Notes: generated by a model from the sequence alone, not told the origin. Positions 1 through 8,271 are shown, counted from the first letter of the stretch. The stretch: DNA of 64,000 nucleotides from QHXW01 sp963847515 (GCA_963847515.1 CAWKAA010000007.1:1984001-2048000); one strand, 5' to 3'. Numbers and translations: made by a program.

Positions 1-263
1 GCACCGAACGGCCAGCCGGCCAGCAGCCAAAGAATGAACACCAGCGCCAGCACGGGCGGGATCGACAGGCCGTAGCTCACATACATCGCGCCGAGAAAGT
101 ATCCCGGTTCGCGATCGAATTTCAAATCGCAGACCGGGCAAACGGCGTACATGTCGAGCCAGCGGCGGACGCTGAATGGCCGGAACATCGGCCCCTGGCG
201 GCATCGCGGGCAGACCTGGCGCACGATGCCTCGAATGGCGGAGATGCGACGCGTCTTAGACAT
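1..263 (-). CDS. DUF983-family protein, 3' end cut off by the window edge
   Basis: Reading leftwards from the ATG at 263 gives MSKTRRISAIRG, then the zinc-ribbon-like pair CPRC near residue 19 and CPVC near residue 44, the stretch EPGYFLGAMYVSYG, and the start of a hydrophobic helix at residues 69-85. Two CxxC knuckles followed by membrane helices are the DUF983 pattern; the family is membrane-bound, function unknown. The remaining C-terminal part, which should hold a second helix, lies outside the window. The start overlaps the last 8 bases of the CGNR gene upstream, so the two are probably co-transcribed. Too short at the edge to judge anything else. Confidence 0.8.
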   Translation of the reverse strand, partial: MSKTRRISAIRGIVRQVCPRCRQGPMFRPFSVRRWLDMYAVCPVCDLKFDREPGYFLGAMYVSYGLSIPPVLALVFILWLLAGWPFG

Positions 264-852
264 TACGCACTGGCCGGGTTTGGCGAACCCGCCGGTAGTG
301 GCGACGGGCTTTTTCGCGATTCCCGCAGTCGCTCATCGCGCACCAGCGCCGGCTTCGGTTCCGGCTGAGGTCCAGAAACAACCACCCGCAACCCGCTCCA
401 GCGCACACCCGCACGGTGCCCAGATAGGTAGACGTCAGAAGCTCCGCAGCCGAACGCGCCACCGCCCAAAGGATTCGGCTGGCCGCATCGGTATCCGCCA
501 GCCAGCGCCATGCGAAACCCTTTGACTCCGCAACCAACCGCAAGTGCCCCAGCGCCTCACGAACGGTTTCATTCAGAATCGCTAGATCGGACGGTCGCGA
601 GCGCCGTTCAGCCGCCTGCGCCGCAAAGATCCTGTAGATTGATTCCCGAAGCAGAATGGCGCGCCGCAGCATGCCCTTCAACGGTTCGCCTGCCTTGGTC
701 ATCGCGCGGGCTTCGCGGACGCTCACGATGCCGGCTCTTCGGCCCCACTCCACCAGCGCGGCGTAGCTCAGAAGCTTTTCCTCCGGTTTCTCGCTCGTGC
801 GCCACGACAGGGTATTGGCGAAATCCAGGCACACAGAAAGGGGAGGAGACAT
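256..852 (-). CDS. CGNR zinc finger / ABATE-domain protein, probable transcription regulator
   Basis: 198 residues. The N-terminus (SVCLDFANTLSWR, residues 6-18) and helical middle fit the ABATE stress-related domain; the C-terminus holds the CGNR finger, with C149 and C154 (CAGAGC) followed by CAMSDCGNREKARRHYRR, giving four cysteines and the name-giving CGNR. The family is thought to bind nucleic acid; this is inferred from the fold, not shown. The ATG at 852 begins MSPPLSVCLDF, where family members usually start. The gene is divergent from the DinB gene (938), leaving an 85-base shared promoter region, and overlaps the DUF983 gene downstream by 8 bases. No defects seen. Confidence 0.88.
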   Translation of the reverse strand: MSPPLSVCLDFANTLSWRTSEKPEEKLLSYAALVEWGRRAGIVSVREARAMTKAGEPLKGMLRRAILLRESIYRIFAAQAAERRSRPSDLAILNETVREALGHLRLVAESKGFAWRWLADTDAASRILWAVARSAAELLTSTYLGTVRVCAGAGCGWLFLDLSRNRSRRWCAMSDCGNREKARRHYRRVRQTRPVRNV

Positions 853-937
853 CGGAACTCCTGACCATTCTAACTTGTTTTCCTATTTTCGCTGGTTGTA
901 TACTATAACCTCCAATAGCTTTTATGGAGGTTATGTG

Positions 938-1402
938 ATGACTGAAGCAAAGAGAATTGCCGACCAGTTACGGCGTTCCCAGCAGGGCGCTGCGTGGCAT
1001 GGGCCGGCCGTGGGCGAACTGTTGAACGGAGTGGATGCTACGCTGGCGCAACGGCGGTTTTTGCCCGGCGCGCACAACATTTGGGAGCTCCTGCTGCACA
1101 TCGTTGCCTGGCAGGCGGCGGCTCTGCGCGCGGTGAAAGGAGAAAAGATGCCGCAACTGGACGGACAAGATGACTGGCCTGTCCCCGGGCACACCGAGCA
1201 GGACTGGCGCGACGCGGTCGAGCAGATCGAGCGCGTCAACCACCAACTGGCAGCCTCGATCGCGAGCTTTCCTGACGAGCGCCTCAGAGACACCGTTCCC
1301 GGCCGCGACTACTCGTTCTACTTTTTACTCCACGGCGTGGCGCAGCACAACCTTTACCACGCCGGGCAGATAGCAATGCTCAAAGTCGCCGCCCGCGTGT
1401 AG
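938..1402 (+). CDS. DinB-family protein (putative metal-dependent four-helix enzyme)
   Basis: 155 residues. The DinB/YfiT four-helix-bundle pattern is clear: a first metal histidine in NIWELLLHIVAWQ (around residue 51) and the C-terminal pair in HGVAQHNLYHAGQI (around residues 135-145). Such proteins bind a divalent metal through three histidines and are often thiol-dependent transferases; the substrate here is unknown. I chose the ATG at 938 because GGAGG at 927-931 sits 6 bases before it; the frame is open further upstream but without a ribosome site. It ends 22 bases before the TPR-redoxin gene and may share its transcript. Confidence 0.88.
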   Translation: MTEAKRIADQLRRSQQGAAWHGPAVGELLNGVDATLAQRRFLPGAHNIWELLLHIVAWQAAALRAVKGEKMPQLDGQDDWPVPGHTEQDWRDAVEQIERVNHQLAASIASFPDERLRDTVPGRDYSFYFLLHGVAQHNLYHAGQIAMLKVAARV

Positions 1403-1424
1403 CTGCCATATACTGAGGTTACTT

Positions 1425-3668
1425 ATGACCGTACCGTCCACATTTTGTGCACTGGTTCTCACCGTCACCGCCGGTACTCCGTTCCTGGCGGCCCAGTCGT
1501 CGCCTTTAGGGGCGTACAAACTGGGCCACTCGTTCCACGGAGAGTCGTTTGACAGCGGCCCGCGGCAGAAGCCCTGGGAAATGGTGGGAATCGGCGAGGC
1601 ACACTTTCCAATCAGCACCAAAAATCCTGAAGTCCAGAAATGGTTCGACCAGGGGAACGCCCTGCTCCACTCATTTTGGTTTTATGAAGCCGAGCGCTCC
1701 TTCCGGTGGTGTCTGAAGCTGGAACCGGACAACGCCATGGCCTACTGGGGGCTTGCCCGGGCCGCGCAGGGAAACGACCGCGCGGCTGACTTCGTGCGCG
1801 AGGCTGCCAAGCGCAAAGCCCGCGTGAGCGAGCGCGAGCGTCTATTCATCGAAGCTTCCGAAGCGGAACTCTTGCGCGATCCCTTGCTGGATAAAGATGC
1901 AGAATTGAATTACGAAGAGCACAACCGGCGCTATAGAAAAGTGCTCGAAACCCTGTGCCTGCGATATCCGGACGATCTAGAGGCGCGGGCGCTGCTGGCG
2001 CTGGCCAGTATGGGCAGTTCGCGCTATGGCACGGAGTTAATCCTCCGTGAAATAATTTCTCGTCAGCCCAACCATCCCGGCGCGCACCACTATCGCATCC
2101 ATAACTGGGATTATCACGAACCCGAACAGGCGCTGGAAAGTTGCCGGCGTTACACCAACCTGGTGCCCGGCATCGGCCACGCGCAGCACATGCCGGGCCA
2201 CATTTACAGCATCGTCGGTATGTGGCATGAAGCCGCGATCTCGATGGACGCGGCCACTCGCGTTGAGAAGCGCTACATGAAAGAAAGCCTTACGTTCCCA
2301 TTTAACAACTGGGACTACGGCCACAATCTGAATTACCTTTCGTATATCCAGGAGCAACTCGGCATGCCGCGCGCCGCGATTTTCAACGCCCGGCAGCTGA
2401 TCGACGCGCCGATGGATCCCAAGCATAACGGGGACGAAACATATTCCGCTCATTCGGTCGGCATACGCGCGATGGCGCGCGCACTCACGAAGTACGAACA
2501 CTGGGACGAATTGGTGGATCCCAAGACCATTCCCTGGCGCGACATTTTTCTCGACAAGATCAACAAAGCCTATTTTGAAGCGCGTGCTTATCTGGGAAAA
2601 CGAGACCTTCAAAAGGCCGAGAAGAGTATCTCCGCGCACGCGGCGTTAAAGAAAGACCTGGAGAAGAACAAAGACGAAAAGGAATATTACGGGATCCAGG
2701 CCCAGGAGCTGAAGGGCCGTTATGGGCTGGCCCGCGGCGAAACCATTGAAGGCCTGGGGCTGCTCGCCGACGCCGCCAAGCGCGAGTATGAGATGCAGAA
2801 GGGGTACGCCGATCCGCCGTTCTACCCGCAGGCCCTCTACGGCAGTCTGGGCGAGGCGTATCTGGAAGCCCAGAGTCCCGTGCTCGCCGCGCAGGCGTTC
2901 GAGAAAGCGCTCGAGTTGACCCACAACGACCTGTTCGCGCTCTCGGGCCTGGTGCGTGCGCGCGCGGCGCTTGGCGAAAAGGACAAAGCGGAGGACGCCA
3001 TGGCAAGACTGCTGTTCGTGGCCTCCGACGCCGACGCCGGCCTGCCGATTATCCAGAGCGCCAAGGCGACCGGCATCACTGCTGCACCTCGGGATTCTTC
3101 GCCCGCACCGCAACGAAACTATGCGCTTACGTCGCTCGAGCGCTTCGGGCCTAATCGCTGGGAGCCTTACGAGGCGCCGAAACTAGATGTCAGAGACGCA
3201 CAAGGGAAGCGCGTAACTCTCGAAGATTACCGCGGCAAGAACGTGTTGCTGGTGTTTTATCTAGGCGCCGAGTGCCCGCACTGCATGCGGCAGCTCCATG
3301 ACATCGGCGAAAAGAAAACCGACTGGGAACGGCTCAACACGGTGGTGCTGGCAGTCAGCAGCGCACCGCCCGCAAAGAACGCCGCCGCGATGAAGGAATT
3401 TGGCAATCTGCCGGCGCGGGTCCTGTCCGACAACCAGTTTGAGAACGCCCGCCGCTTCCATTCTTACGACGATTTCGAGGACCTCGAGCTGCACTCGACC
3501 ATCCTGATCGACACCAAGGGCCGCGTCTACTGGGCTCAGATGGGTGGCGAACCGTTCAGCGACACCGCGTTCCTCATCAAACAGCTCGAGCGGATGAATG
3601 AGTTCAGGAGTCAGGAGGAAGAAATCAGGAGCCAGAAGCCCGGAGTCAGAATGGCGGGCTCAGACTAG
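1425..3668 (+). CDS. Secreted TPR protein with C-terminal thioredoxin-like/redoxin domain
   Basis: 747 residues. A leader (residues 1-23, ending FLAAQ) precedes a long helical TPR-like region (about 60-530) with repeated alanine-rich helix pairs such as NAMAYWGLARAA. From about residue 585 the protein becomes a peroxiredoxin/thioredoxin-like domain: VTLEDYRGKNVLLVFYLG, then the CxxC motif in ECPHCMRQL (about residue 620), and STILIDTKGRVYW. So it combines a periplasmic scaffold with a possible disulfide-active module; the substrate is unknown. The last 20 or so residues (RSQEEEIRSQKPG) are encoded by an intergenic-type CAGGAGTCAGAA repeat, which suggests repeat invasion of the 3' end. The ATG at 1425 lies 6 bases after GAGG. 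Confidence 0.85.
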   Translation: MTVPSTFCALVLTVTAGTPFLAAQSSPLGAYKLGHSFHGESFDSGPRQKPWEMVGIGEAHFPISTKNPEVQKWFDQGNALLHSFWFYEAERSFRWCLKLEPDNAMAYWGLARAAQGNDRAADFVREAAKRKARVSERERLFIEASEAELLRDPLLDKDAELNYEEHNRRYRKVLETLCLRYPDDLEARALLALASMGSSRYGTELILREIISRQPNHPGAHHYRIHNWDYHEPEQALESCRRYTNLVPGIGHAQHMPGHIYSIVGMWHEAAISMDAATRVEKRYMKESLTFPFNNWDYGHNLNYLSYIQEQLGMPRAAIFNARQLIDAPMDPKHNGDETYSAHSVGIRAMARALTKYEHWDELVDPKTIPWRDIFLDKINKAYFEARAYLGKRDLQKAEKSISAHAALKKDLEKNKDEKEYYGIQAQELKGRYGLARGETIEGLGLLADAAKREYEMQKGYADPPFYPQALYGSLGEAYLEAQSPVLAAQAFEKALELTHNDLFALSGLVRARAALGEKDKAEDAMARLLFVASDADAGLPIIQSAKATGITAAPRDSSPAPQRNYALTSLERFGPNRWEPYEAPKLDVRDAQGKRVTLEDYRGKNVLLVFYLGAECPHCMRQLHDIGEKKTDWERLNTVVLAVSSAPPAKNAAAMKEFGNLPARVLSDNQFENARRFHSYDDFEDLELHSTILIDTKGRVYWAQMGGEPFSDTAFLIKQLERMNEFRSQEEEIRSQKPGVRMAGSD
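3601..3655. repeat. CAGGAGTCAGAA-type repeat tract inside the 3' coding end
   Basis: Iterated short units TCAGGAGTCAGGAGGAAG, ATCAGGAGCCAGAAG and GGAGTCAGAATGG occur here within the last codons of the TPR-redoxin gene. The same unit recurs at 4164-4188 outside any gene. Similar AGGAGTCAGAA arrays are common between genes of Acidobacteria (recollection, not checked). Confidence 0.6.
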
Positions 3669-3694
3669 CGGCTCGGCGATTTCTGCAGATTTGA

Positions 3695-4126
3695 TCATGG
3701 TTTGTCGCCCACGGCGTCATCGGAGTAGCCGGGTGCGATCGACAGGTTATTGTTCACGCTGACTACCCCTTCCACGGTGCGGGCAATTTCACCCGCCTTG
3801 GCCTTCGCCCTTTTACTTCGTACTTCTCCGGCCAGGGTCACGACTCCGTTGACTGAGGTCACCGAAATATAAGATACGGTCTGTTGATCGGCTCCTCGCT
3901 CCAATTGACTAACTTGCCTGTCTTCAATTGGCGCGAAGTCCGGAGCCAACTTGGCTTTCACCCGTTTCGTAATCGCTGCATCATCGATCGACTTCTCCGA
4001 AATCCCCGAATTTCGGCATCCACTGAAAAGTGGAATAGCGCAGATCGCGATGAACGAAAGAATAGCTTCAGTGCGGCGTATTTTCTTTCCTCGCCGGTCA
4101 TGGTCGCCGAATTCCTTGGTCGTCAC
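3695..4126 (-). CDS. BON-domain lipoprotein
   Basis: 143 residues. A basic N-terminus is followed by a hydrophobic helix (residues 24-35) and the lipobox LFSGC, so the mature protein is probably lipid-anchored from Cys37. The rest is one BON domain: SIDDAAITKRVKAKL, then VTSVNGVVTLAGEVRSK and a hydrophobic ending EGVVSVNNNLSI. BON domains (the OsmY family) bind membranes or phospholipids and often appear in envelope stress proteins. An insert of about 20 residues (PIEDRQVSQLERGADQQ) sits between the first helix and the beta core. It converges on the TPR-redoxin gene with 26 bases between stops. Confidence is high for the domain, low for any specific role. Confidence 0.85.
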   Translation of the reverse strand: MTTKEFGDHDRRGKKIRRTEAILSFIAICAIPLFSGCRNSGISEKSIDDAAITKRVKAKLAPDFAPIEDRQVSQLERGADQQTVSYISVTSVNGVVTLAGEVRSKRAKAKAGEIARTVEGVVSVNNNLSIAPGYSDDAVGDKP

Positions 4127-4163
4127 AAGATAGCCCCTCTGCCGGTATTATATTGGAGAAGGA

Positions 4164-4188
4164 AGTCAGGAGCCAGGAGTCAGAATTA
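4164..4188. repeat. second copy of the CAGGAGTCAGAA-type repeat
   Basis: AGTCAGGAGCCAGGAGTCAG followed by AATTA. This matches the tract at 3601-3655. It lies upstream of the BON lipoprotein start, within its possible promoter region. Confidence 0.6.
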
Positions 4189-4338
4189 AGAAACACGCTG
4201 TCCCTTCGGTTGCCTGATCAGGGAGCAGAAAAGTCTCGATCCACTCGCCTTCGCCGCAAACCGTTATGCTAAGGGGGTGGAACCCCGGAACTTCTATCGC
4301 TGGGCCGACCGAGACTGAACGCTGAGACGAGGTGCGCC

Positions 4339-4632
4339 TTGGCAGGAACGGGCTGGGTCGTCGGGCGTCTGAATCCGTCAGGCGCCATTGCCGGGGTACT
4401 GGTCTTCGCCGCGACGCTCATCCCGTGGGATTTCGACGAGGTGTTGACCCTAAATGTTCTGGGGCTCGTTCGGCTCACGGAGGAAGCGTTCCGCGATCCG
4501 CGCTATTTCGATTCATTGATCGCAACGGCTGGTGCCCAGACACTTCTTTTCGCGAGCCTAATCGTTGGCGGACGGTTGGGCCGACCCTCTGCCACGACGC
4601 CCTTGTCAATTGTTGGCAGCGTTTCCCCCTGA
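4339..4632 (+). CDS. Small putative membrane protein, unrecognised
   Basis: 97 residues from a TTG at 4339, preceded by GAGGTG at 4329-4334. Two hydrophobic segments are visible: SGAIAGVLVFAATLIPW (residues 14-30) and AGAQTLLFASLIVGG (about 64-78), joined by a charged loop with EEAFRDPRYFDSL. I do not recognise a family. It is followed by a strong hairpin (4656-4684), which supports a transcribed unit ending here. The gene could instead be a remnant, since start and composition are only moderately convincing. Confidence 0.35.
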   Translation: MAGTGWVVGRLNPSGAIAGVLVFAATLIPWDFDEVLTLNVLGLVRLTEEAFRDPRYFDSLIATAGAQTLLFASLIVGGRLGRPSATTPLSIVGSVSP

Positions 4633-4655
4633 CATGACTCTAATGCTTCCCTCAC

Positions 4656-4684
4656 GCGCGCGGCTCTGTTACGGAGCCGCGCGC
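4656..4684. terminator. Strong GC hairpin between convergent genes
   Basis: An 11-base perfect inverted repeat, GCGCGCGGCTC and GAGCCGCGCGC, with a 7-base loop (TGTTACG), sits between the small membrane ORF and the convergent secreted protein gene. No T-run follows on either side, so it is a hairpin compatible with termination or mRNA end protection rather than a textbook rho-independent terminator. Confidence 0.5.
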
Positions 4685-4713
4685 CTGTCGTCTCGGCTTC
4701 GTTCGGGTTCTGA

Positions 4714-5307
4714 TTATTGATGATCGCGATCATACCAGTCGTGGTAGTGATATCCATCACGCTTTACGCCGCGATCTGTGACTCCCATATCTAGCGGACG
4801 CTCTAGACGGAAGGTAACGACGGAATCCCGAGGAATTCTGACAGCCCGGCCACGTACTTGTCCGCCGTTGATCGCTCCTTCGATCGCCCCCACTACGCCG
4901 TCATCGCGTTGCGATTCGACGCGGTTCGGATCAGTCCTGATGGCATAACGCTGGCCATTTATAGAGACCGATTCCAGATCGAGGATTAAGTCGTTATCGG
5001 CTTCAACCCGGACGATCAGTTCGGCATTGGAGCCACGCGGGATGGCGATTCGCCCGTTGTCGCCGCGGACGTCCTGGTCTACGGTTCCATAGTAAACCCG
5101 ATTGTCTTTTCTCTCGACGTCTATTGAGTCGTTCGTGCGAATCGGAATCACCGTTCCGGGTTCCAGCCGCGTCATTCCTCGATCGCGGCCCCGATCCCTA
5201 TCGCGATCCTCGTCGCGATCCTGTGCCGAGCAAAGGGGTGATGAAATGAACAGTGCGAAGAGTCCCAAGCCAAGCGCGACCTTTAAGTTGGATGGTCTAC
5301 ACCTCAT
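4714..5307 (-). CDS. Secreted protein with Arg/Asp-repeat segment
   Basis: 197 residues. A signal peptide (hydrophobic residues 9-27, cleavage after CSA) is followed by an alternating acidic-basic stretch DRDEDRDRDRGRDRG (residues 30-44), then a beta-rich domain (LEPGTVIPIRTNDSID, PRGSNAELIVRVEAD) and a His/Tyr/Asp-rich tail DGYHYHDWYDRDHQ that could bind metal. The beta part resembles the small beta-barrel proteins that set properties of surface-associated polymers, but I cannot name the family. The ATG at 5307 is preceded by AAAGGAGATCC at good spacing. The product is exported; its role is unknown. Confidence 0.7.
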   Translation of the reverse strand: MRCRPSNLKVALGLGLFALFISSPLCSAQDRDEDRDRDRGRDRGMTRLEPGTVIPIRTNDSIDVERKDNRVYYGTVDQDVRGDNGRIAIPRGSNAELIVRVEADNDLILDLESVSINGQRYAIRTDPNRVESQRDDGVVGAIEGAINGGQVRGRAVRIPRDSVVTFRLERPLDMGVTDRGVKRDGYHYHDWYDRDHQ

Positions 5308-5506
5308 GATGGATCTCCTTTCCGATCATGTTGTGTGCAACCATCGCGCCACTGTGTTTTTAGCACTATCCGCGCCGAAAGATCGAGAGAAGAAGGTCAC
5401 AAAACAGCACTCATGTGCGGAGCCGGGTTTGAGGGACAATGTAAACAGTACCGGGTGAGAAGGTTTAGTAATAGGAATCAAAGCCCCAAACAGAGCCTGA
5501 TATTGC

Positions 5507-6853
5507 TCACACCTGATCCACTTCCGGATGCACCCACGGGCTCCGGTACGGCCGCCGCAAAAGCCTGTTGGCCTCGTCATCGTCCTTCACTCGCTGGGCC
5601 GCTGCGTCCCAGTTGAGTGTGCGGCCAAGCTGCATTGAGAGGTTGGCCAGGATGCAGCTTGTAGTCGAAATATAACCCTGCTCGATGTCCGCAACCGGCT
5701 TGCTTCGCGCATCGATCGCCGCCAAGAAGTCCTGCATGTGATGGCGGATGGCCGGGGCACATTGCTTTTCTAGATCCTTTTCGGTCTTGTCTTCCGGAAA
5801 TTGCTCTAGCTCGTAGGTCACGTCGCGGTGGATTTTCTTGCCGCCGCTCTCGGGAATAAAATCATAGCCATATACGCTGGCTTTGAGCGTGCCTTTGTCC
5901 CCGTAGAACGTGGCCGCCCAGGGATAGTCCGGATCGGGCGCCGTGCCCCAGCTGCGGTGCTGCCACTGAATGCGCAAGTCGGGATACTCAAACGTCGCAA
6001 TCTGCGTGTCGGTGATATTGGCTTTGCTTTTCTTGTCATCGAAGATGCCGCCGCTGGATGAAATGCGCGTGGGCCAGCCCAGGTTCATCATCCACCGAGT
6101 CATGTCGAACATGTGGATGCACATGTCGCCTACAATGCCGTTGCCATATTCCATGAACGCGCGCCAGCTGCGGGGATGCACCAGCTTATTGTAGGGCCGC
6201 ATCGGCGCTGGGCCGGTCCACATTTCGTAGTCGAGATACGGCGGCGGATCGGCGTCCGGCGGATTCTCGGTCGCGCGCATGTGGTAATAGCAGCAGATTT
6301 CCACCATCGAGATTTTGCCCAGCTTGCCCGGCCGAATAAAGTCATTCATGGCTTCCACCAGATGTGGCGTGCTGCGCCGCTGCGTACCTACCTGAACCAC
6401 GCGGTTATGCTTACGGGCCGCCGCCAGCATGGCCTGGCCTTCGATAATATCGACGCTGATGGGCTTCTGCACGTACACATCGACGCCGCTCTGGACGGCG
6501 GCAATCATGGCCAGCGCGTGCCAGTGGTCGGGAGTCGCGACCTCGACGATATCCAGGTCCTTCTCCTTAAGCATGTCGCGATAGTCGTGAAAGAGGCGCG
6601 GCTTCTTTTTCGACTTCTGTCGCGACGCGACTAGATCCGCAGCCTCCGCCAGCATCTGTTTGTCCACGTCGCAGAGCGACACGATCTCGACCGGCGCCAC
6701 CTGGACCAGCCTTAGGATGTCGGACTTCCCATACCATCCCGAGCCGATCAACCCGACGCGGCGCGGCTTCTGGTCGGCATACGGCACGGCGAGCCCGCGG
6801 CCGGCCGAAAGTGCCAGCCCGGCGCTAGCAGTTAGGAACTGACGGCGATTCAT
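5507..6853 (-). CDS. Gfo/Idh/MocA-family oxidoreductase with twin-arginine leader
   Basis: 448 residues. The N-terminus MNRRQFLTASAGLALSAG is a twin-arginine-type leader, so the folded protein is probably exported. Next comes a Rossmann fold (RRVGLIGSGWYGKSDILR, residues 31-48), the family EKP-like motif as VYVQKPISVD (about 151-160), and the C-terminal alpha/beta domain with MCIHMFDMTRWMMNLG (about 244-259), typical of the subgroup acting on sugars and cyclitols. The substrate is not predictable. Exported Gfo/Idh proteins are abundant in Acidobacteria and Planctomycetes. The gene stands alone: a 199-base gap to the upstream secreted protein, and a decayed TA remnant on the other side. Confidence 0.9.
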   Translation of the reverse strand: MNRRQFLTASAGLALSAGRGLAVPYADQKPRRVGLIGSGWYGKSDILRLVQVAPVEIVSLCDVDKQMLAEAADLVASRQKSKKKPRLFHDYRDMLKEKDLDIVEVATPDHWHALAMIAAVQSGVDVYVQKPISVDIIEGQAMLAAARKHNRVVQVGTQRRSTPHLVEAMNDFIRPGKLGKISMVEICCYYHMRATENPPDADPPPYLDYEMWTGPAPMRPYNKLVHPRSWRAFMEYGNGIVGDMCIHMFDMTRWMMNLGWPTRISSSGGIFDDKKSKANITDTQIATFEYPDLRIQWQHRSWGTAPDPDYPWAATFYGDKGTLKASVYGYDFIPESGGKKIHRDVTYELEQFPEDKTEKDLEKQCAPAIRHHMQDFLAAIDARSKPVADIEQGYISTTSCILANLSMQLGRTLNWDAAAQRVKDDDEANRLLRRPYRSPWVHPEVDQV

Positions 6854-6969
6854 GGATAATGCCTCCTAATGATCGTTGCAAAGGAAAGTATAGTGGAGGT
6901 TTGGTGCGTTGGGGAAGCGGTGGCGATTGGCGCTAATGCTAAAGCTGATCCATTTGACAGCAACTGTGA

Positions 6970-7235
6970 AAAATCCCTACGCTGGAAACCCTGGAAGCGC
7001 ACTTTCCTCCTGATCTCGAAAAGAAGCTGCACGACCTCGCCGCCGAGACTGGGCGCGGAGCCAACGAGTTGGTGCAAGACGCTGTAGCCGGCTTGTTGAC
7101 GAATTGGCTGGGATGCGCGGCATGATCGAGAGCCGCTATGACGACCTCAAGAGCGACCGTGTGAAACCCATCGACGGGGAACACGACTTCACAAGCTTGC
7201 GCGAGAAAAGCCAAAACCGCCGGGCGATTCCCTGA
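6970..7235 (+). pseudogene. Decayed antitoxin remnant (frameshifted, start codon lost)
   Basis: Read in one frame from about 6970 the DNA gives LEAHFPPDLEKKLHDLAAE and TGRGANELVQDAVAGLL, a segment very like the addiction-module antitoxins that end in helical VQDAVAxLLDE. At about 7096 the frame must shift to continue as VDELAGMRGMIESRYDDLKS and end at a TGA at 7233-7235. No ATG or GTG starts the first part; the codon at the expected start is ATC. This is a broken antitoxin gene, followed immediately by the tail of its toxin. Family assignment rests on pattern only. Confidence 0.55.
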
Positions 7236-7297
7236 TCGTCTACGCGCCTGATGAAGAACCCCTGTGGGTAGTCGCCGCTATTGCACGACCCCTTACT
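7232..7297 (+). pseudogene. C-terminal scrap of a ParE/RelE-like toxin
   Basis: Overlapping the antitoxin stop, the frame reads LIVYAPDEEPLWVVAAIARPL, matching the last beta-strand of ParE/RelE toxins (usual form: LVIYRV...VxILRILHxxR). The N-terminal two thirds are missing and the fragment runs into the convergent DsbD-alpha gene. With the preceding remnant it marks a dead parDE-like module. Confidence 0.45.
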
Positions 7298-7793
7298 GAA
7301 TCTCCACCGGAAGTTTCACGTCTACCGTTTTCGGCGGGAAGCACATGTTGTTGTTGCACGCCTGGTAGCGTAATTTGCCCGCGATGATCGCAGGGCCGCT
7401 GGTGGTGTCTGCAGGCACCTTAAACTTCGTCACGATCTCGAAATTTCCGGTGAATACCGAAAGCGGCTGGTCAGGGGAGAACTGATACTTCTCGTCGTGC
7501 GGCTTGGGAAAGATGACCGACGCCACTTCGAGCGGTGCAGGCGTCCACGTCAGCTTGAGCGGAATCAGATAAGCTTCGTGCGGCGTATTGCTGTTGACGT
7601 GATAGCCCTCGCCAAGAGAAACGGCAATCTTCGCGCTCAGCTCCGCGCCGCGTTTTCCGGTCACCTTCTGCGGCGGCGAGACGGTAAGGATCGAATTACC
7701 TTGCGCCCACGAGCACGGCAGGAGCAGAAGAGCGAGCGGAAGCGTTGCCAGAGCCAGTTTGCAGGAGTTCTTGAATGCCATCTTCGAAATCAC
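7293..7793 (-). CDS. Periplasmic DsbD N-terminal (alpha) domain-like protein
   Basis: 166 residues. A signal peptide (hydrophobic LALATLPLALLLLPCSWAQ, cleaved about residue 31) precedes an immunoglobulin-like domain with the cysteine pair in YQACNNNMCFPPKTV (about residues 145-150). That matches the alpha domain of the DsbD thiol:disulfide interchange protein, which passes electrons to periplasmic partners; here it is free-standing without the transmembrane part. It lies directly downstream of a TlpA-like lipoprotein thioredoxin, and its start lies inside that gene's 3' end (98-base overlap), so the two likely form one redox unit. The start could be ATG 7793 or 7781 (MAFKNS). Confidence 0.82.
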   Translation of the reverse strand: MISKMAFKNSCKLALATLPLALLLLPCSWAQGNSILTVSPPQKVTGKRGAELSAKIAVSLGEGYHVNSNTPHEAYLIPLKLTWTPAPLEVASVIFPKPHDEKYQFSPDQPLSVFTGNFEIVTKFKVPADTTSGPAIIAGKLRYQACNNNMCFPPKTVDVKLPVEIQ

Positions 7794-8271
7794 GTCTGCC
7801 CGTCAGTCCAATGTGGACCGAAGCAATTCTCCCTTCGCGATCGATCAGGAAAGTGGTGGGCAACGCATCCACGCCGCCAAATCTTTGCGCCACGGAATCG
7901 TCGCCCATCACCAGGCGATAGTTGATTCCCCGCTGCTGAGCGAAGGGCTTCACCACATCCCAGCCCTCATCATCCATGGCCACGCCGATCACCGCAAAGC
8001 CCTTGTCCTTGTTCTGCCGCTCGAATTCCTGAAACCACGGGATCTCGATCTTGCACGGGCCGCACCAGGTGGCCCAGAAATCCAGCAGCACGACTTTTCC
8101 TCGGTAATCGGAAAGCTTCACGGTATGGCCCGTCGCATCCTGAAGCGCGAAATCCGGCGCCAGCTTGCGATCCTTGTTGGGCCTTACTGAAGCGGCTTTG
8201 ACGGTTTTTGAGCCGGATGAACAGCCGGTCAACAGCGCGGCCAGAACCAGGCTCACACACAAAGCACGCAT
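7696..8271 (-). CDS. TlpA/ResA-type thioredoxin lipoprotein
   Basis: 191 residues from ATG 8271 (MRALCVSLVLAALLTGCSSG), giving a lipobox LLTGC; the frame is open further upstream but only this start yields a lipoprotein leader. The domain is a classic TlpA/AhpC-TSA redoxin: PDFALQDATGHTVKLSDYRG, active-site WCGPC in DFWATWCGPCKIEIPWF, and the cis-proline loop ALPTTFLIDREG. It probably reduces periplasmic thiols, with the DsbD-alpha-like product as partner (inferred from adjacency). The last 20 or so residues beyond DGIQELL overlap the next gene and look poorly conserved, so the natural stop may once have been nearer 7760. Confidence 0.88.
   Translation of the reverse strand: MRALCVSLVLAALLTGCSSGSKTVKAASVRPNKDRKLAPDFALQDATGHTVKLSDYRGKVVLLDFWATWCGPCKIEIPWFQEFERQNKDKGFAVIGVAMDDEGWDVVKPFAQQRGINYRLVMGDDSVAQRFGGVDALPTTFLIDREGRIASVHIGLTGRRDFEDGIQELLQTGSGNASARSSAPAVLVGAR

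Noticed and set aside
256..525. Plus-strand ORFs at 151-525 and 510-908
   Set aside because: They are antisense shadows of the CGNR and DUF983 genes; composition is Arg/Pro/Ala-rich with no motifs or ribosome sites.
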